A DNA stretch of 36,582 bases from Scybalocola_A sp900557175 (GTDB lineage: Bacteria; Bacillota; Clostridia; Lachnospirales; Lachnospiraceae): assembly GCA_937890745.1 (NCBI GenBank), contig CALADH010000081.1, positions 1 to 36,582 on the forward strand. Direction: 5' to 3'. Below, in pieces: positions 8,745 to 16,437 of this stretch; position 1 is the first letter of the stretch, and each line of letters begins with the position of its first letter. The notes beneath the pieces are model-generated. The model had not been told where the DNA came from. It did not search any database and worked only from the letters and a program-made list of their open reading frames with translations. The position numbers were made by a program, and so were the translations under genes.

Positions 8745-8804
8745 CATTACGAGAAAAAATTATCATTACGACTAAAGTATAAGTAAAATATCAAATTTTG
8801 TCAA
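8745..8804 (-). promoter_or_regulatory. modABC promoter with duplicated TCGTAATG motif
   Basis: TTGACA (8804-8799), 17 nt and TATACT (8781-8776) form a near-consensus promoter. The octamer TCGTAATG occurs at 8771-8764, over the expected start site, and again at 8752-8745, 19 nt downstream. Two identical octamers over +1 and +20 suggest a repressor site. No ModE gene is present in the window. Confidence 0.6.
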
Positions 8805-8829
8805 CAATAGCCAAATTTTTTTATATTTT

Positions 8830-9879
8830 TCATAAATTGTATCTCTTTTTCAGCTGAGACAGAATTTCAAGAATAAGAATCAGTCCGACAGGTCCGAGTA
8901 TAATACCGCTGATACCAAAAAGCTTCATTCCGATAAAGGTGACCGCCATCATGTAAAACTCATTAATACCAAGACGGCTGCCCATCAGCCGCGCCTCCAG
9001 TACCTCCCTGACAACAGCACAGAGACCGTAAATCACTAAAAGCGCAATACCATGTCTGTAATTGCCCATAAAAAAATCAATAACAATCCACGGTACTAAA
9101 ATTGTGCCGCTGCCAATGACCGGCAGAGCATCTAAAAGAGCAATACTAAGACCAATAAGTAAGGCATAGCCTGTCCCCGAAAGCTTTAAGCCGACAGTAC
9201 AGATGACAACGACAATACTGATGATAATGCCCTGTGCCTTAAAAAAGCAGCCGACAGTTTCCGCGATGCGCGCCGTAATCTCTGAAATTTCAAAGAAAAA
9301 CTCACTGCGCCTTATATCACCGTCAATGACCTTTTTATTTTTTATTAGCAGAGCCGCCGAAACAGCGCCAATAGTCACTATGACAAACAAAGTCACAACC
9401 TTTCCTGCCGCCGGAACAGCATGTTCTTTCATAATCATATAAAAATTATCCGAAAATCCATGTGCCATCTGTCTCAAAAACATCGACAATTTATCCGAAA
9501 CAGCGCTGCTTTCGCATCCGAGCAGACCGCTAAGACCGTCGAACAAACTGTCAAAAACACCTGAAACAACCGCCAAAATCCTATCCGCATTTGCAAAAAG
9601 ATTTTGTATCCGGCCAAGCACATATTTAAAAAAAGCAGCCGACAGACCGGCAAGCGCCATGAATACAGCAGTCACAAGCACTGTCGCGCTGATACCTGCC
9701 GGAATTTTTAATTTCCTGTATAAAAAAAGCACTGCAGGCTCTAAAAGCCGGTACAGAGCATAAGCGATCACAAACGGCATGACGGCAGAGAGCGCATACT
9801 TTAAAAAAATATAAACTCCTGCCGTCACAAATGCCGTCTTAAACAGCCATATTAATTTTTTTCTTCCCTCTGCCGTCAT
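8830..9879 (-). CDS. AI-2E family transporter-like membrane protein (PF01594)
   Basis: A 349-aa polytopic membrane protein with paired N-terminal hydrophobic segments, a soluble middle stretch (about 95-145) and a C-terminal bundle with the family-typical GSGTILVPWIVIDFFMGN and GLCAVVREVLEARLMG segments, ending in an FGISGIILGPVGLILI-like helix. Members of this family are putative secondary transporters or permeases; the cargo here is unknown. It has its own ribosome site, lies 67 nt downstream of the second KdpE-like regulator, and is followed by the mod promoter. It could be cotranscribed with the regulator; nothing visible separates them. Confidence 0.85.
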   Translation of the reverse strand: MTAEGRKKLIWLFKTAFVTAGVYIFLKYALSAVMPFVIAYALYRLLEPAVLFLYRKLKIPAGISATVLVTAVFMALAGLSAAFFKYVLGRIQNLFANADRILAVVSGVFDSLFDGLSGLLGCESSAVSDKLSMFLRQMAHGFSDNFYMIMKEHAVPAAGKVVTLFVIVTIGAVSAALLIKNKKVIDGDIRRSEFFFEISEITARIAETVGCFFKAQGIIISIVVVICTVGLKLSGTGYALLIGLSIALLDALPVIGSGTILVPWIVIDFFMGNYRHGIALLVIYGLCAVVREVLEARLMGSRLGINEFYMMAVTFIGMKLFGISGIILGPVGLILILEILSQLKKRYNL

Positions 9880-9946
9880 TATTTATCACTCCATCACTAA
9901 TAGACATTTTCTCCTATCTATTGTGCGGAAAATATGCGTGAAGTAT

Positions 9947-10648
9947 TCATTCAACTTTTAACATCCTGTAGCCGATACCGACATGCGTCTGTATATACTT
10001 TGGCTTTGCCGGATTTTTTTCAATTTTCTTCCGAAGCGTCGCCATAAAAACGCGCAGTGATGTAATATCACTCTCCAACGGACTGTTCCATATCTCCTTC
10101 AAAATAAACTGATGTGTCAGCACACGACCGACATTTTGGGAAAAAAGACATAAAAGCTTATATTCAATAGGCGTCAAATGCATCTCCTCACCGTTCATAT
10201 AAGCACAGCCGGACACGTAATCTATTTTCAAATCGCCGTTTTCAAAAACTTTCTTTTCTTCTCTGTCCGCCTCCCGGTAATAGCCCGCCCGGCGTATAGC
10301 CACACGAAGCCTTGCCAAAAGCTCATCCACACTGAATGGTTTTGTCAGATAATCATCGGCCCCGGCGTCTAAGGCGTCAATCTTATCCTTATCCTCCGTC
10401 CGGGCACTGACAACAATAATCGGTACATTCGACCACGAACGCACCTTCTTAATAATATCGACGCCATCCATATCAGGCAGTCCCAAGTCTAAAAGAATCA
10501 CATCATAGTGCTTTGACACGGCCTCCGTCATCGCCTGAGCGCCTGTTGTCGCTGTCTTAAATTTATACTGATTTGTTTCTAAAGTAGTTGTGATAAGATT
10601 TCGTATGGCATAATCGTCCTCAATCACAAGTATAGCTTCATGATTCAT
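9947..10648 (-). CDS. Second KdpE-like response regulator (OmpR/PhoB class)
   Basis: A 233-aa response regulator. The receiver has the acidic pair EDD near residues 10-12, phospho-acceptor Asp about 54 in LLDLGLPDMDG, and the conserved Lys in YLTKPF. A winged-helix DNA-binding domain with LTPIEYKLLCLFSQNVGRVLT and a terminal HVGIGYRML follows. AAAGGAG precedes the ATG at 10648; the longer in-frame start has none. It closely resembles the kdpE product at 11216-11914, so the locus has two KdpE paralogs. It lies downstream of a small TPR gene behind a separate promoter. Whether KdpD or the shorter kinase phosphorylates it cannot be told. Confidence 0.9.
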   Translation of the reverse strand: MNHEAILVIEDDYAIRNLITTTLETNQYKFKTATTGAQAMTEAVSKHYDVILLDLGLPDMDGVDIIKKVRSWSNVPIIVVSARTEDKDKIDALDAGADDYLTKPFSVDELLARLRVAIRRAGYYREADREEKKVFENGDLKIDYVSGCAYMNGEEMHLTPIEYKLLCLFSQNVGRVLTHQFILKEIWNSPLESDITSLRVFMATLRKKIEKNPAKPKYIQTHVGIGYRMLKVE

Positions 10649-10724
10649 ATAAAATTTCTCCTTTAAGCCAAATATCTTACCTATATACATTATCACTTTA
10701 CGCGAAACACATCAAGTCTATTGC

Positions 10725-11084
10725 TCAGCCTGCATTTCTAAACCAGCGTTTTTTCTGTTTTTGCGTACCGCAGTCATCCTCGCTGTAGGCCGGCTTCAAA
10801 TCATTTTCAAAAGAACCAAATCTGTCCATATTTTGTCTTGCCGGTGCGTAAGACGGTTCAAGCGCCCATGCCGCTCTGAAATGTTTCATTGCGCCGACAG
10901 TATCTCTTTGCTTTTCTAAAATAATACCGTAAAGATTGTGCGGCTCCGGCGCATCCGGAAACTGAGCCATTTTCTGTCTTATAAGAAATACAGCGTCCTC
11001 GCAATGGCCGCTTTCTGCCATTTTTTTAATCTTTTTACTGAACTCATATAAAGTTACCTTTGTCTCATTATCTATACTCGTCAT
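10725..11084 (-). CDS. Small TPR-repeat protein inside the kdp regulatory region
   Basis: A 119-aa soluble protein with tetratricopeptide-like helices in the middle: AEPHNLYGIILEKQRDTVGAMKHFRAAWALEP-type spacing, with A/G/P at TPR positions (about residues 45-85), and a charged tail KQKKRWFRNAG. There is no signal or membrane segment. The ATG at 11084 has GAGGAG 9 nt upstream; an ATG 9 nt earlier directly abuts that site. It sits between kdpE and a second KdpE-like regulator and shares a promoter with the latter. TPRs usually bind proteins, so a role in assembling or tuning the two-component proteins is possible, but this is inference. Confidence 0.75.
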   Translation of the reverse strand: MTSIDNETKVTLYEFSKKIKKMAESGHCEDAVFLIRQKMAQFPDAPEPHNLYGIILEKQRDTVGAMKHFRAAWALEPSYAPARQNMDRFGSFENDLKPAYSEDDCGTQKQKKRWFRNAG

Positions 11085-11142
11085 CTTAAACATCTCCTCT
11101 TAATCGAATAAACATCAATTTGATTTTCTCTTTCTGATTCTA

Positions 11143-11207
11143 AGTATAATGCTTAAGCTGTGAGCCGTGTGTGAGATCTATGTGTTTCGTGTGAGAATTG
11201 TGTGAGA
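11143..11207 (-). promoter_or_regulatory. Promoter with 11-bp-phased direct repeats before the TPR and second regulator genes
   Basis: A -10 TATACT lies at 11148-11143. Upstream, the plus-strand word TGTGAG (CTCACA on the transcribed strand) starts at 11159, 11170, 11190 and 11201, with a degenerate TGTGTT at 11181. Starts are 11, 11, 9 and 11 bp apart. OmpR/PhoB-class regulators bind tandem direct repeats with about 11-bp period, and two such regulators are encoded on either side. The closest repeat falls 11 bp from the -10, over the -35 position. Confidence 0.6.
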
Positions 11208-11215
11208 ATATCCGG

Positions 11216-11914
11216 TTATTCATCTGCCATCCGGTAGCCAACGCCGACCTCCGTCATAAGATACCGTGGTTTTGCCGGCTGTTTCTCAATTTTTCGGCGG
11301 AGCCCTGCCATTAGGGCGCGCAGCGCCTGTGTATCTGTGCCATAGTCAGCTCCCCACACTTCCCGGATAATATAGGCGCTTGTCAGCACTTTGCCCGGAT
11401 TTTTCATAAACAGCACCATCAGATTAAACTCCATCGGCGTCAAATGCAGCGCTTTCCCATCTAAAGAAGCCTGATGCTTTTCTATATCGAGAACAAGACC
11501 GCCCACACTGTATACCGGCTGAAGTTTCGGCGTTCCCGTCCGATAAAGATGCCTGAGCGCCACACGTATGCGCGCCAAAAGCTCTGTTGCCGAAAACGGC
11601 TTTGTCAGATAGTCGTCTGCCCCTGCGTCAAGGGCCAAAGCCTTTTCTTTATCCTGATCTCTTGCCGATACTACAAGAATCGGCAATTCCGACCATTCCC
11701 GAACCCGATGTATCACGTCCATGCCGTCTGCATCGGGAAGCCCAAGATCAAGCAGCATCATATCTGCATTTTCACTGACAAGCTTTTTTAAGGCGCCTGC
11801 CGCATTTCCGGCAGTAAGACAGCGAAATCCCTCTGTTTTCAGCGCATAAACGATAAAATTCCTAATTTGTATATCGTCCTCGACAACGAGAATTGTCTCA
11901 TGATAATCACTCAC
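11216..11914 (-). CDS. kdpE: KdpE response regulator
   Basis: A 232-aa OmpR-class response regulator of the Kdp potassium system. Acidic pocket EDD is at residues 12-14, phospho-acceptor Asp56 in LLDLGLPDADG, and the KPF lysine in YLTKPFSATEL; the winged helix ends in EVGVGYRM, as in KdpE. It starts with GTG at 11914, overlapping the stop of the upstream kinase by 8 nt, with GGAGG 9 nt before; the overlap indicates translational coupling. By family role, phosphorylated KdpE activates kdpFABC. A candidate KdpE box lies upstream of kdpF. Confidence 0.93.
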   Translation of the reverse strand: MSDYHETILVVEDDIQIRNFIVYALKTEGFRCLTAGNAAGALKKLVSENADMMLLDLGLPDADGMDVIHRVREWSELPILVVSARDQDKEKALALDAGADDYLTKPFSATELLARIRVALRHLYRTGTPKLQPVYSVGGLVLDIEKHQASLDGKALHLTPMEFNLMVLFMKNPGKVLTSAYIIREVWGADYGTDTQALRALMAGLRRKIEKQPAKPRYLMTEVGVGYRMADE

Positions 11915-12980
11915 TGCCCTTTCCCTCCTTCACCTGTACAAGCGGCAATGTAAAAGTAAAGACCGCGCCGCTTCGGTCACTGCGGTTTTTTGCCCATATA
12001 CGGCCGCCGTGGGCTTTAATGATCGACTCACATATGGTAAGTCCGAGACCGATACCTTTTCTTGCATCTGCCGGCTTAATTTTCGACGTATAAAAAGTTC
12101 CGAAAATGTTCGGCAAATCCTCCGGCGCTATGCCGTCACCCTCGTCTGTCACTTCAAACACAACATTTTTGCTGTCCGCTGATTTTGTCACCGAAATCTT
12201 AATTTCCCGGTCTGCCTCCGTATGCTTTACTGCATTATCCAAAAGATTAATAAGCACCTGCATAATCAGTTTTCCGTCCATCGGCACCATCAAAAGCTCA
12301 TCGGGAAGCTCTGCCTTAATTTCATACTCCGGCGAACGGCTTTCCATCTGTGACAGCGCGCCCTCAACAATTTCTTCAACCGCCTCCGGCTGCTTTTTAA
12401 TCACCATCCGCCCCTCCTGAAGCTTTGTCAGGCTCAATATATTTTCAACAAGGGAATGCAGCCACTTTGCATCTTTAGAAATACCCTGCGCCATCTCAAA
12501 ACGGGGATCGTTTTTTTCTGTCATGTTCATCATCATTTCTGAAGTACCCATAATCCCGGCCAGAGGCGTCCTTAAATCATGGGAAATCGCCCGTAAAAGA
12601 TTGCCTCTGTAGCGTTCCTGCTCTATTTCCAAAGCTTTCTGCTCGGCCTCCTTAGCTTTTGCGCGCACCGCAGAAGTTAGTGTGCCCGCAACAACCGAAA
12701 CGACCGTCATAATGGCAAAGGTAATCATATAGCTTGGATCATCCACATCCAGCGAGTGATACGGACTTGTAAAAAAATAATTAAAGGCGAGTGTTGCGGC
12801 AACCGCAGTTAAAATACCGCACACATAGCCTTTGGCAAGACAGCCGGTCACAAGTACTGCCAGCGTATACAAAAGCACAATATTTGTTTCCGGAAAACCA
12901 ACATACCGAAATAAATAGCCCAAAGCCGTTGCCGCCGCCAATGAGCAAACAGCATATGTCATTTTTTTCACAGTATTCAT
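11907..12980 (-). CDS. Truncated KdpD-like sensor histidine kinase (DUF4118-HisKA-HATPase)
   Basis: A 357-aa membrane kinase that matches only the C-terminal half of KdpD: four hydrophobic segments of the DUF4118 sensor (about 8-105), a coiled linker, HisKA with His134 in AISHDLRTPLAG, and HATPase_c with NLLDNAVKHT, DEGDGI and GIGLGLTICESI. It lacks the Walker-A KdpD domain, the USP domain and the GAF domain of the adjacent full-length KdpD. Its start overlaps the kdpD stop by 4 nt (ATGA), and its end overlaps kdpE, so the three are translationally coupled. All kinase residues look intact, so it is a second functional kinase rather than a decayed piece. Its cognate regulator is unknown. Confidence 0.9.
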   Translation of the reverse strand: MNTVKKMTYAVCSLAAATALGYLFRYVGFPETNIVLLYTLAVLVTGCLAKGYVCGILTAVAATLAFNYFFTSPYHSLDVDDPSYMITFAIMTVVSVVAGTLTSAVRAKAKEAEQKALEIEQERYRGNLLRAISHDLRTPLAGIMGTSEMMMNMTEKNDPRFEMAQGISKDAKWLHSLVENILSLTKLQEGRMVIKKQPEAVEEIVEGALSQMESRSPEYEIKAELPDELLMVPMDGKLIMQVLINLLDNAVKHTEADREIKISVTKSADSKNVVFEVTDEGDGIAPEDLPNIFGTFYTSKIKPADARKGIGLGLTICESIIKAHGGRIWAKNRSDRSGAVFTFTLPLVQVKEGKGSE

Positions 12981-15721
12981 GCTTCTATCCTTTCTTCCTT
13001 TAAATCAAAATAAAAAATCGTTCCGTGAGGATGATTTTCACGTACTTTTAATTCGCCGCCATGGGCAGCAGCAATACACTTGCATAAATACAGACCGATG
13101 CCCATGCTGCGCGTACTGTCCGCCAGTGTCTTTGCCCCCGAATAAAACATATCGAAAATAGAAGACTTGTCTTTTTCTTCAATACCCTCCCCGTCATCGG
13201 ACACCTCAATCACAATCCGTCCTGCCTTTTGATTCCGGTGCGCAGAAATTTCAACATGACAGCCCGACGGCGTATATTTAATTGCATTGTCCACAAGATT
13301 GACAATCAGCTGCATTATAAGACGCGCGTCCATCCACGCCATAAAAAGCTCATCATCCATATTTAAAATAATTTCATGTCCGTCTTTTCTCCTATGGACA
13401 TGGGAAATCGCCTCACATAAAACATCCGAAACAATTTCCGGTGTCATATTCATCTTTACAGAACCATTTTCAATTTTTGTAATGGAAAGTAAATTTTCCA
13501 CAAGCTGATAAAGCCATACCGAATCATCGTAAATATCCCCGTAAAGCTGTTTTTTCTTGTCCTCTGACAATGCGTAGGCACTGTCTAAAAGCATTCCCGC
13601 ATTGCCGGAAATCGCAGTCAGCGGCGTTCGCAAATCATGGGAAATACTCCGAAGGAGGTTGGCACGCAGCTGCTCCTGCTGCATTTTTAAAAGCGCCGCC
13701 TTCTTTTCCTGCTCGGTCGCCTCTTTTTCAAAGGTCAGTGCCGCCTCATTGAGCATAGCTATCAAAAGGCTGTATTCAAAATTTGGAATCGTTTCACCAT
13801 TTGGCAGCTCTATACCGATGACAGCAAAGGTTTTATCACCTGCAGCAATCGGAAGATAAATTGCCTGCGCCATCGGCAGCGTATGCGTCGTCGCCCCCGC
13901 CCTGTGTCCGTTTAAGTAAACCCATTGGGCAACCGCTCTTTCCTGCGCCGTATCTAAGCTTTGCATTGCTTCCGGCAATGTGTCCTCTGCCTGAAACTTT
14001 CTGGGACCGACAAGATGTCCGTCATCCTCCCAGTAAATAAGTACAGAACGGTTTAAAAGCTTCACAACCTGACCGCATATTTCCTTTAAAAGCTCATCCA
14101 ATGTCTTAATGCGCCGCAGTTTTCTGCTATTTTCAAGAAGAATTGATGTCCTGTAGGCAACCCGGGCGCTCTGACTGACATTGCTCCGCATTTTTAAAAG
14201 CAGGGACGATGTAATAAAGGCGACAATGAACATTGTACCAAACGTAATAAAGTGACTTTTATCGTAAGCATTAAAACTATATTTTGGCACAGTAAAAAAG
14301 AAACTGTAGGTCAGCACACCGAAGGCTGCAGACACAAGAGAATAAATTCTCCGGTCGGTATACAGGGCAGTCATTACGCAGCCCAAAATATAAAGCATTG
14401 TAATATTGGCTTCTGAAAACCGCCATTCCCTGAAAATAAACGCCATACACGTCGTTAAAAATAAAATACCTATAATTTTTAAAAGATTTACAAATACAGA
14501 TGCATGTTCCTCCGTATTTGCACGCTTTTCCCGTTTTTTTTGCCCGCCTCCCCTGCTTCTGTTATATGGAAATGAGCTTGTGTCCGGAATAATATAGATA
14601 TCTAAATTGGGCGCATAATTGATAATCTGTTCAGACAGCGTCATTTTCGACGCACCGAAAAAGTTGCGGTGAGTTGTCCGCCCCATGACAATTTTTGAAA
14701 CATTGCCGACCTTTGCATATTCTGCAATCTGATAAGCCACATCCTCGCCGAAAACTGTTATAATCTCTGCCCCGAGCGCCTTCGCAAGACGGATATTGAT
14801 CTCAAGCATTTTCTTTGCTTTCTCATCGCTGTTTTGAATATCCGGCGTTTCCACACAAAGCGCCGTAAATTTTGCGCGGAAGGCATAGGAGAGCCGTGCC
14901 GCCGTCCGTATCACCTTTGCACATGTGGGAGATGGCGAAATACAGGTCAGCACATGCTCACCTGTATAATAATCCGTTTTTCCGCTGTTTTCTCTTTCCT
15001 CCTCCGCAAGACGGTTCACTCTGTCCGCCGTGCGCCGGAGCGTAATTTCTCTTAAAGCAATCAACTTCTCCCGAGTAAAAAAATTTTCAAGAGCACGCTC
15101 AGCCTGCCCCTTTTTATAAATCTTGCCTTCTTTCAGGCGGTCTATTAAATCATCCGGCTCTATGTCCACAACCTCAACCTGATCGGCCTCATCAAAAACT
15201 CTGTCAGGCACCGTTTCCTTAACGCGGATGCCCGAAATATTGCCGACAAGATCATTAAGGCTCTCAAAATGCTGGATATTCACTGTCGTATAAACATTGA
15301 TTCCGGCATCCAAAAGCTCATCAATATCCTGATACCGTTTCTGATGCCTGAGCCCCGGTGCATTTGTGTGGGCAAGCTCGTCGACAAGAAGTATCTTCGG
15401 CTTTCTTTTCAGCGCCGCATCTAAATCAAGCTCACGAAGCTTTACCCCCTTATAAGCAACTAAGCGGGGAGCAATCGCCTCGATGCCGTCTTCCATCGCC
15501 ATTGTCTCCGGTCTTGCATGAGGCTCAATATAGCCTGCGACAACATCTATACCGTTCTTCTTTAAATCGCGGGCGGCATCCAGCATGGCAAAGGTCTTGC
15601 CGACACCGGCGCAGTAGCCTAAGAAAATCTTCAGCCTGCCTCTGTCGGCGTTTTTGCTTTTTATTTCCTCCGCTTTAATCCTTTTCAAAATTTCTTCCGG
15701 TGCCGGTCTTTGCTCATCCAT
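12977..15721 (-). CDS. kdpD: KdpD sensor histidine kinase, full length
   Basis: A 914-aa sensor kinase for potassium limitation or osmotic stress. Order: KdpD N-terminal domain with Walker A GYCAGVGKT (about 35-43) and LLVDELAHTNAPG; USP-like domain ending MGRTTHRNFFG; four-helix DUF4118 membrane region (about 405-510); a GAF-like segment; HisKA with His near residue 695 in SISHDLRTPL; HATPase_c with NLVDNAIKYT, DDGEGI and GIGLYLCKCIAAAHGG. The start is taken at the ATG with GGAGG 6 nt upstream; an ATG two codons earlier directly abuts that site. It follows kdpC by 20 nt and overlaps the next kinase gene by 4 nt. Confidence 0.95.
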   Translation of the reverse strand: MDEQRPAPEEILKRIKAEEIKSKNADRGRLKIFLGYCAGVGKTFAMLDAARDLKKNGIDVVAGYIEPHARPETMAMEDGIEAIAPRLVAYKGVKLRELDLDAALKRKPKILLVDELAHTNAPGLRHQKRYQDIDELLDAGINVYTTVNIQHFESLNDLVGNISGIRVKETVPDRVFDEADQVEVVDIEPDDLIDRLKEGKIYKKGQAERALENFFTREKLIALREITLRRTADRVNRLAEEERENSGKTDYYTGEHVLTCISPSPTCAKVIRTAARLSYAFRAKFTALCVETPDIQNSDEKAKKMLEINIRLAKALGAEIITVFGEDVAYQIAEYAKVGNVSKIVMGRTTHRNFFGASKMTLSEQIINYAPNLDIYIIPDTSSFPYNRSRGGGQKKREKRANTEEHASVFVNLLKIIGILFLTTCMAFIFREWRFSEANITMLYILGCVMTALYTDRRIYSLVSAAFGVLTYSFFFTVPKYSFNAYDKSHFITFGTMFIVAFITSSLLLKMRSNVSQSARVAYRTSILLENSRKLRRIKTLDELLKEICGQVVKLLNRSVLIYWEDDGHLVGPRKFQAEDTLPEAMQSLDTAQERAVAQWVYLNGHRAGATTHTLPMAQAIYLPIAAGDKTFAVIGIELPNGETIPNFEYSLLIAMLNEAALTFEKEATEQEKKAALLKMQQEQLRANLLRSISHDLRTPLTAISGNAGMLLDSAYALSEDKKKQLYGDIYDDSVWLYQLVENLLSITKIENGSVKMNMTPEIVSDVLCEAISHVHRRKDGHEIILNMDDELFMAWMDARLIMQLIVNLVDNAIKYTPSGCHVEISAHRNQKAGRIVIEVSDDGEGIEEKDKSSIFDMFYSGAKTLADSTRSMGIGLYLCKCIAAAHGGELKVRENHPHGTIFYFDLKEERIEA

Positions 15722-15741
15722 TGCCATCCTCCATTCGTCTT

Positions 15742-16398
15742 TTAGTTATTATAGCCTATAGCATTTGCAATCGCAATATTTGCCTTTAAGACGTTCATTT
15801 TATCCTCGCCAAAAATTCCAAGTACCTTGCCCTCTGCAGCATCTTCTATAATCTGATTGACTTCACTCTCAGAAAGCCCCGTTTTCTCACAGATCAGAGG
15901 CACCTGAACCTTTGCTGCCTGAATACTGATATGAGGATCAAGTCCCGAACCGGAGGCTGTCAGTAAGTCTGCCGGAATATCCTCGGCTTTAACACCCGGA
16001 TGAGTTTCTAAAAACGCTGCCATATCCGCCTCAACACGTTCCTTTAATGCCGGATTTGACGGGCCATAATTAAATGTACCGGAAGCCACACCCGCATATT
16101 CATCCTCTGTGCCGGCATAAACGCCGTCCTCTGTGTAAGTATTATAATTGACAGAAGAAATTCTGCCTTTAAAAAAACAGTCATCTGTAAATTTCTGTCC
16201 GACAACGGAAGAACCGACAGCTTCTTCGGCTGTTTTTACAGGATTGCCATTTTCATCAACAAGACTGCCGTTTGCCTGTACCGGGAAAATAAGCTGGCTC
16301 ACACCCGTAAGCGCCAGCGGATAAACAACTGAGCATAACAGCAGCATACATACGGTCACTAAAAAAGCTTTTTTAAACATTTTCAAAAATGATTTCAT
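15742..16398 (-). CDS. kdpC: K+-transporting ATPase subunit C
   Basis: A 218-aa subunit of the KdpFABC potassium pump. It has one N-terminal membrane helix (about 8-30) and an extracytoplasmic domain bearing the family motif LLTASGSGLDPHIS and a C-terminal NAIGYNN. AAGGAG lies 8 nt before the ATG at 16398; a start three codons earlier lacks support. In the complex KdpC stabilises the KdpA-KdpB assembly. It follows kdpB by 39 nt. Confidence 0.95.
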   Translation of the reverse strand: MKSFLKMFKKAFLVTVCMLLLCSVVYPLALTGVSQLIFPVQANGSLVDENGNPVKTAEEAVGSSVVGQKFTDDCFFKGRISSVNYNTYTEDGVYAGTEDEYAGVASGTFNYGPSNPALKERVEADMAAFLETHPGVKAEDIPADLLTASGSGLDPHISIQAAKVQVPLICEKTGLSESEVNQIIEDAAEGKVLGIFGEDKMNVLKANIAIANAIGYNN

Positions 16399-16437
16399 GT
16401 CTGACACTCCTTTTTAACGCCTGCCGGCTGCCGGCTT

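Noticed and set aside
11907..12980. Frameshifted or split kdpD
   Set aside because: The upstream kdpD is complete with its own kinase domains, so the short kinase is a paralog rather than a fragment of it.
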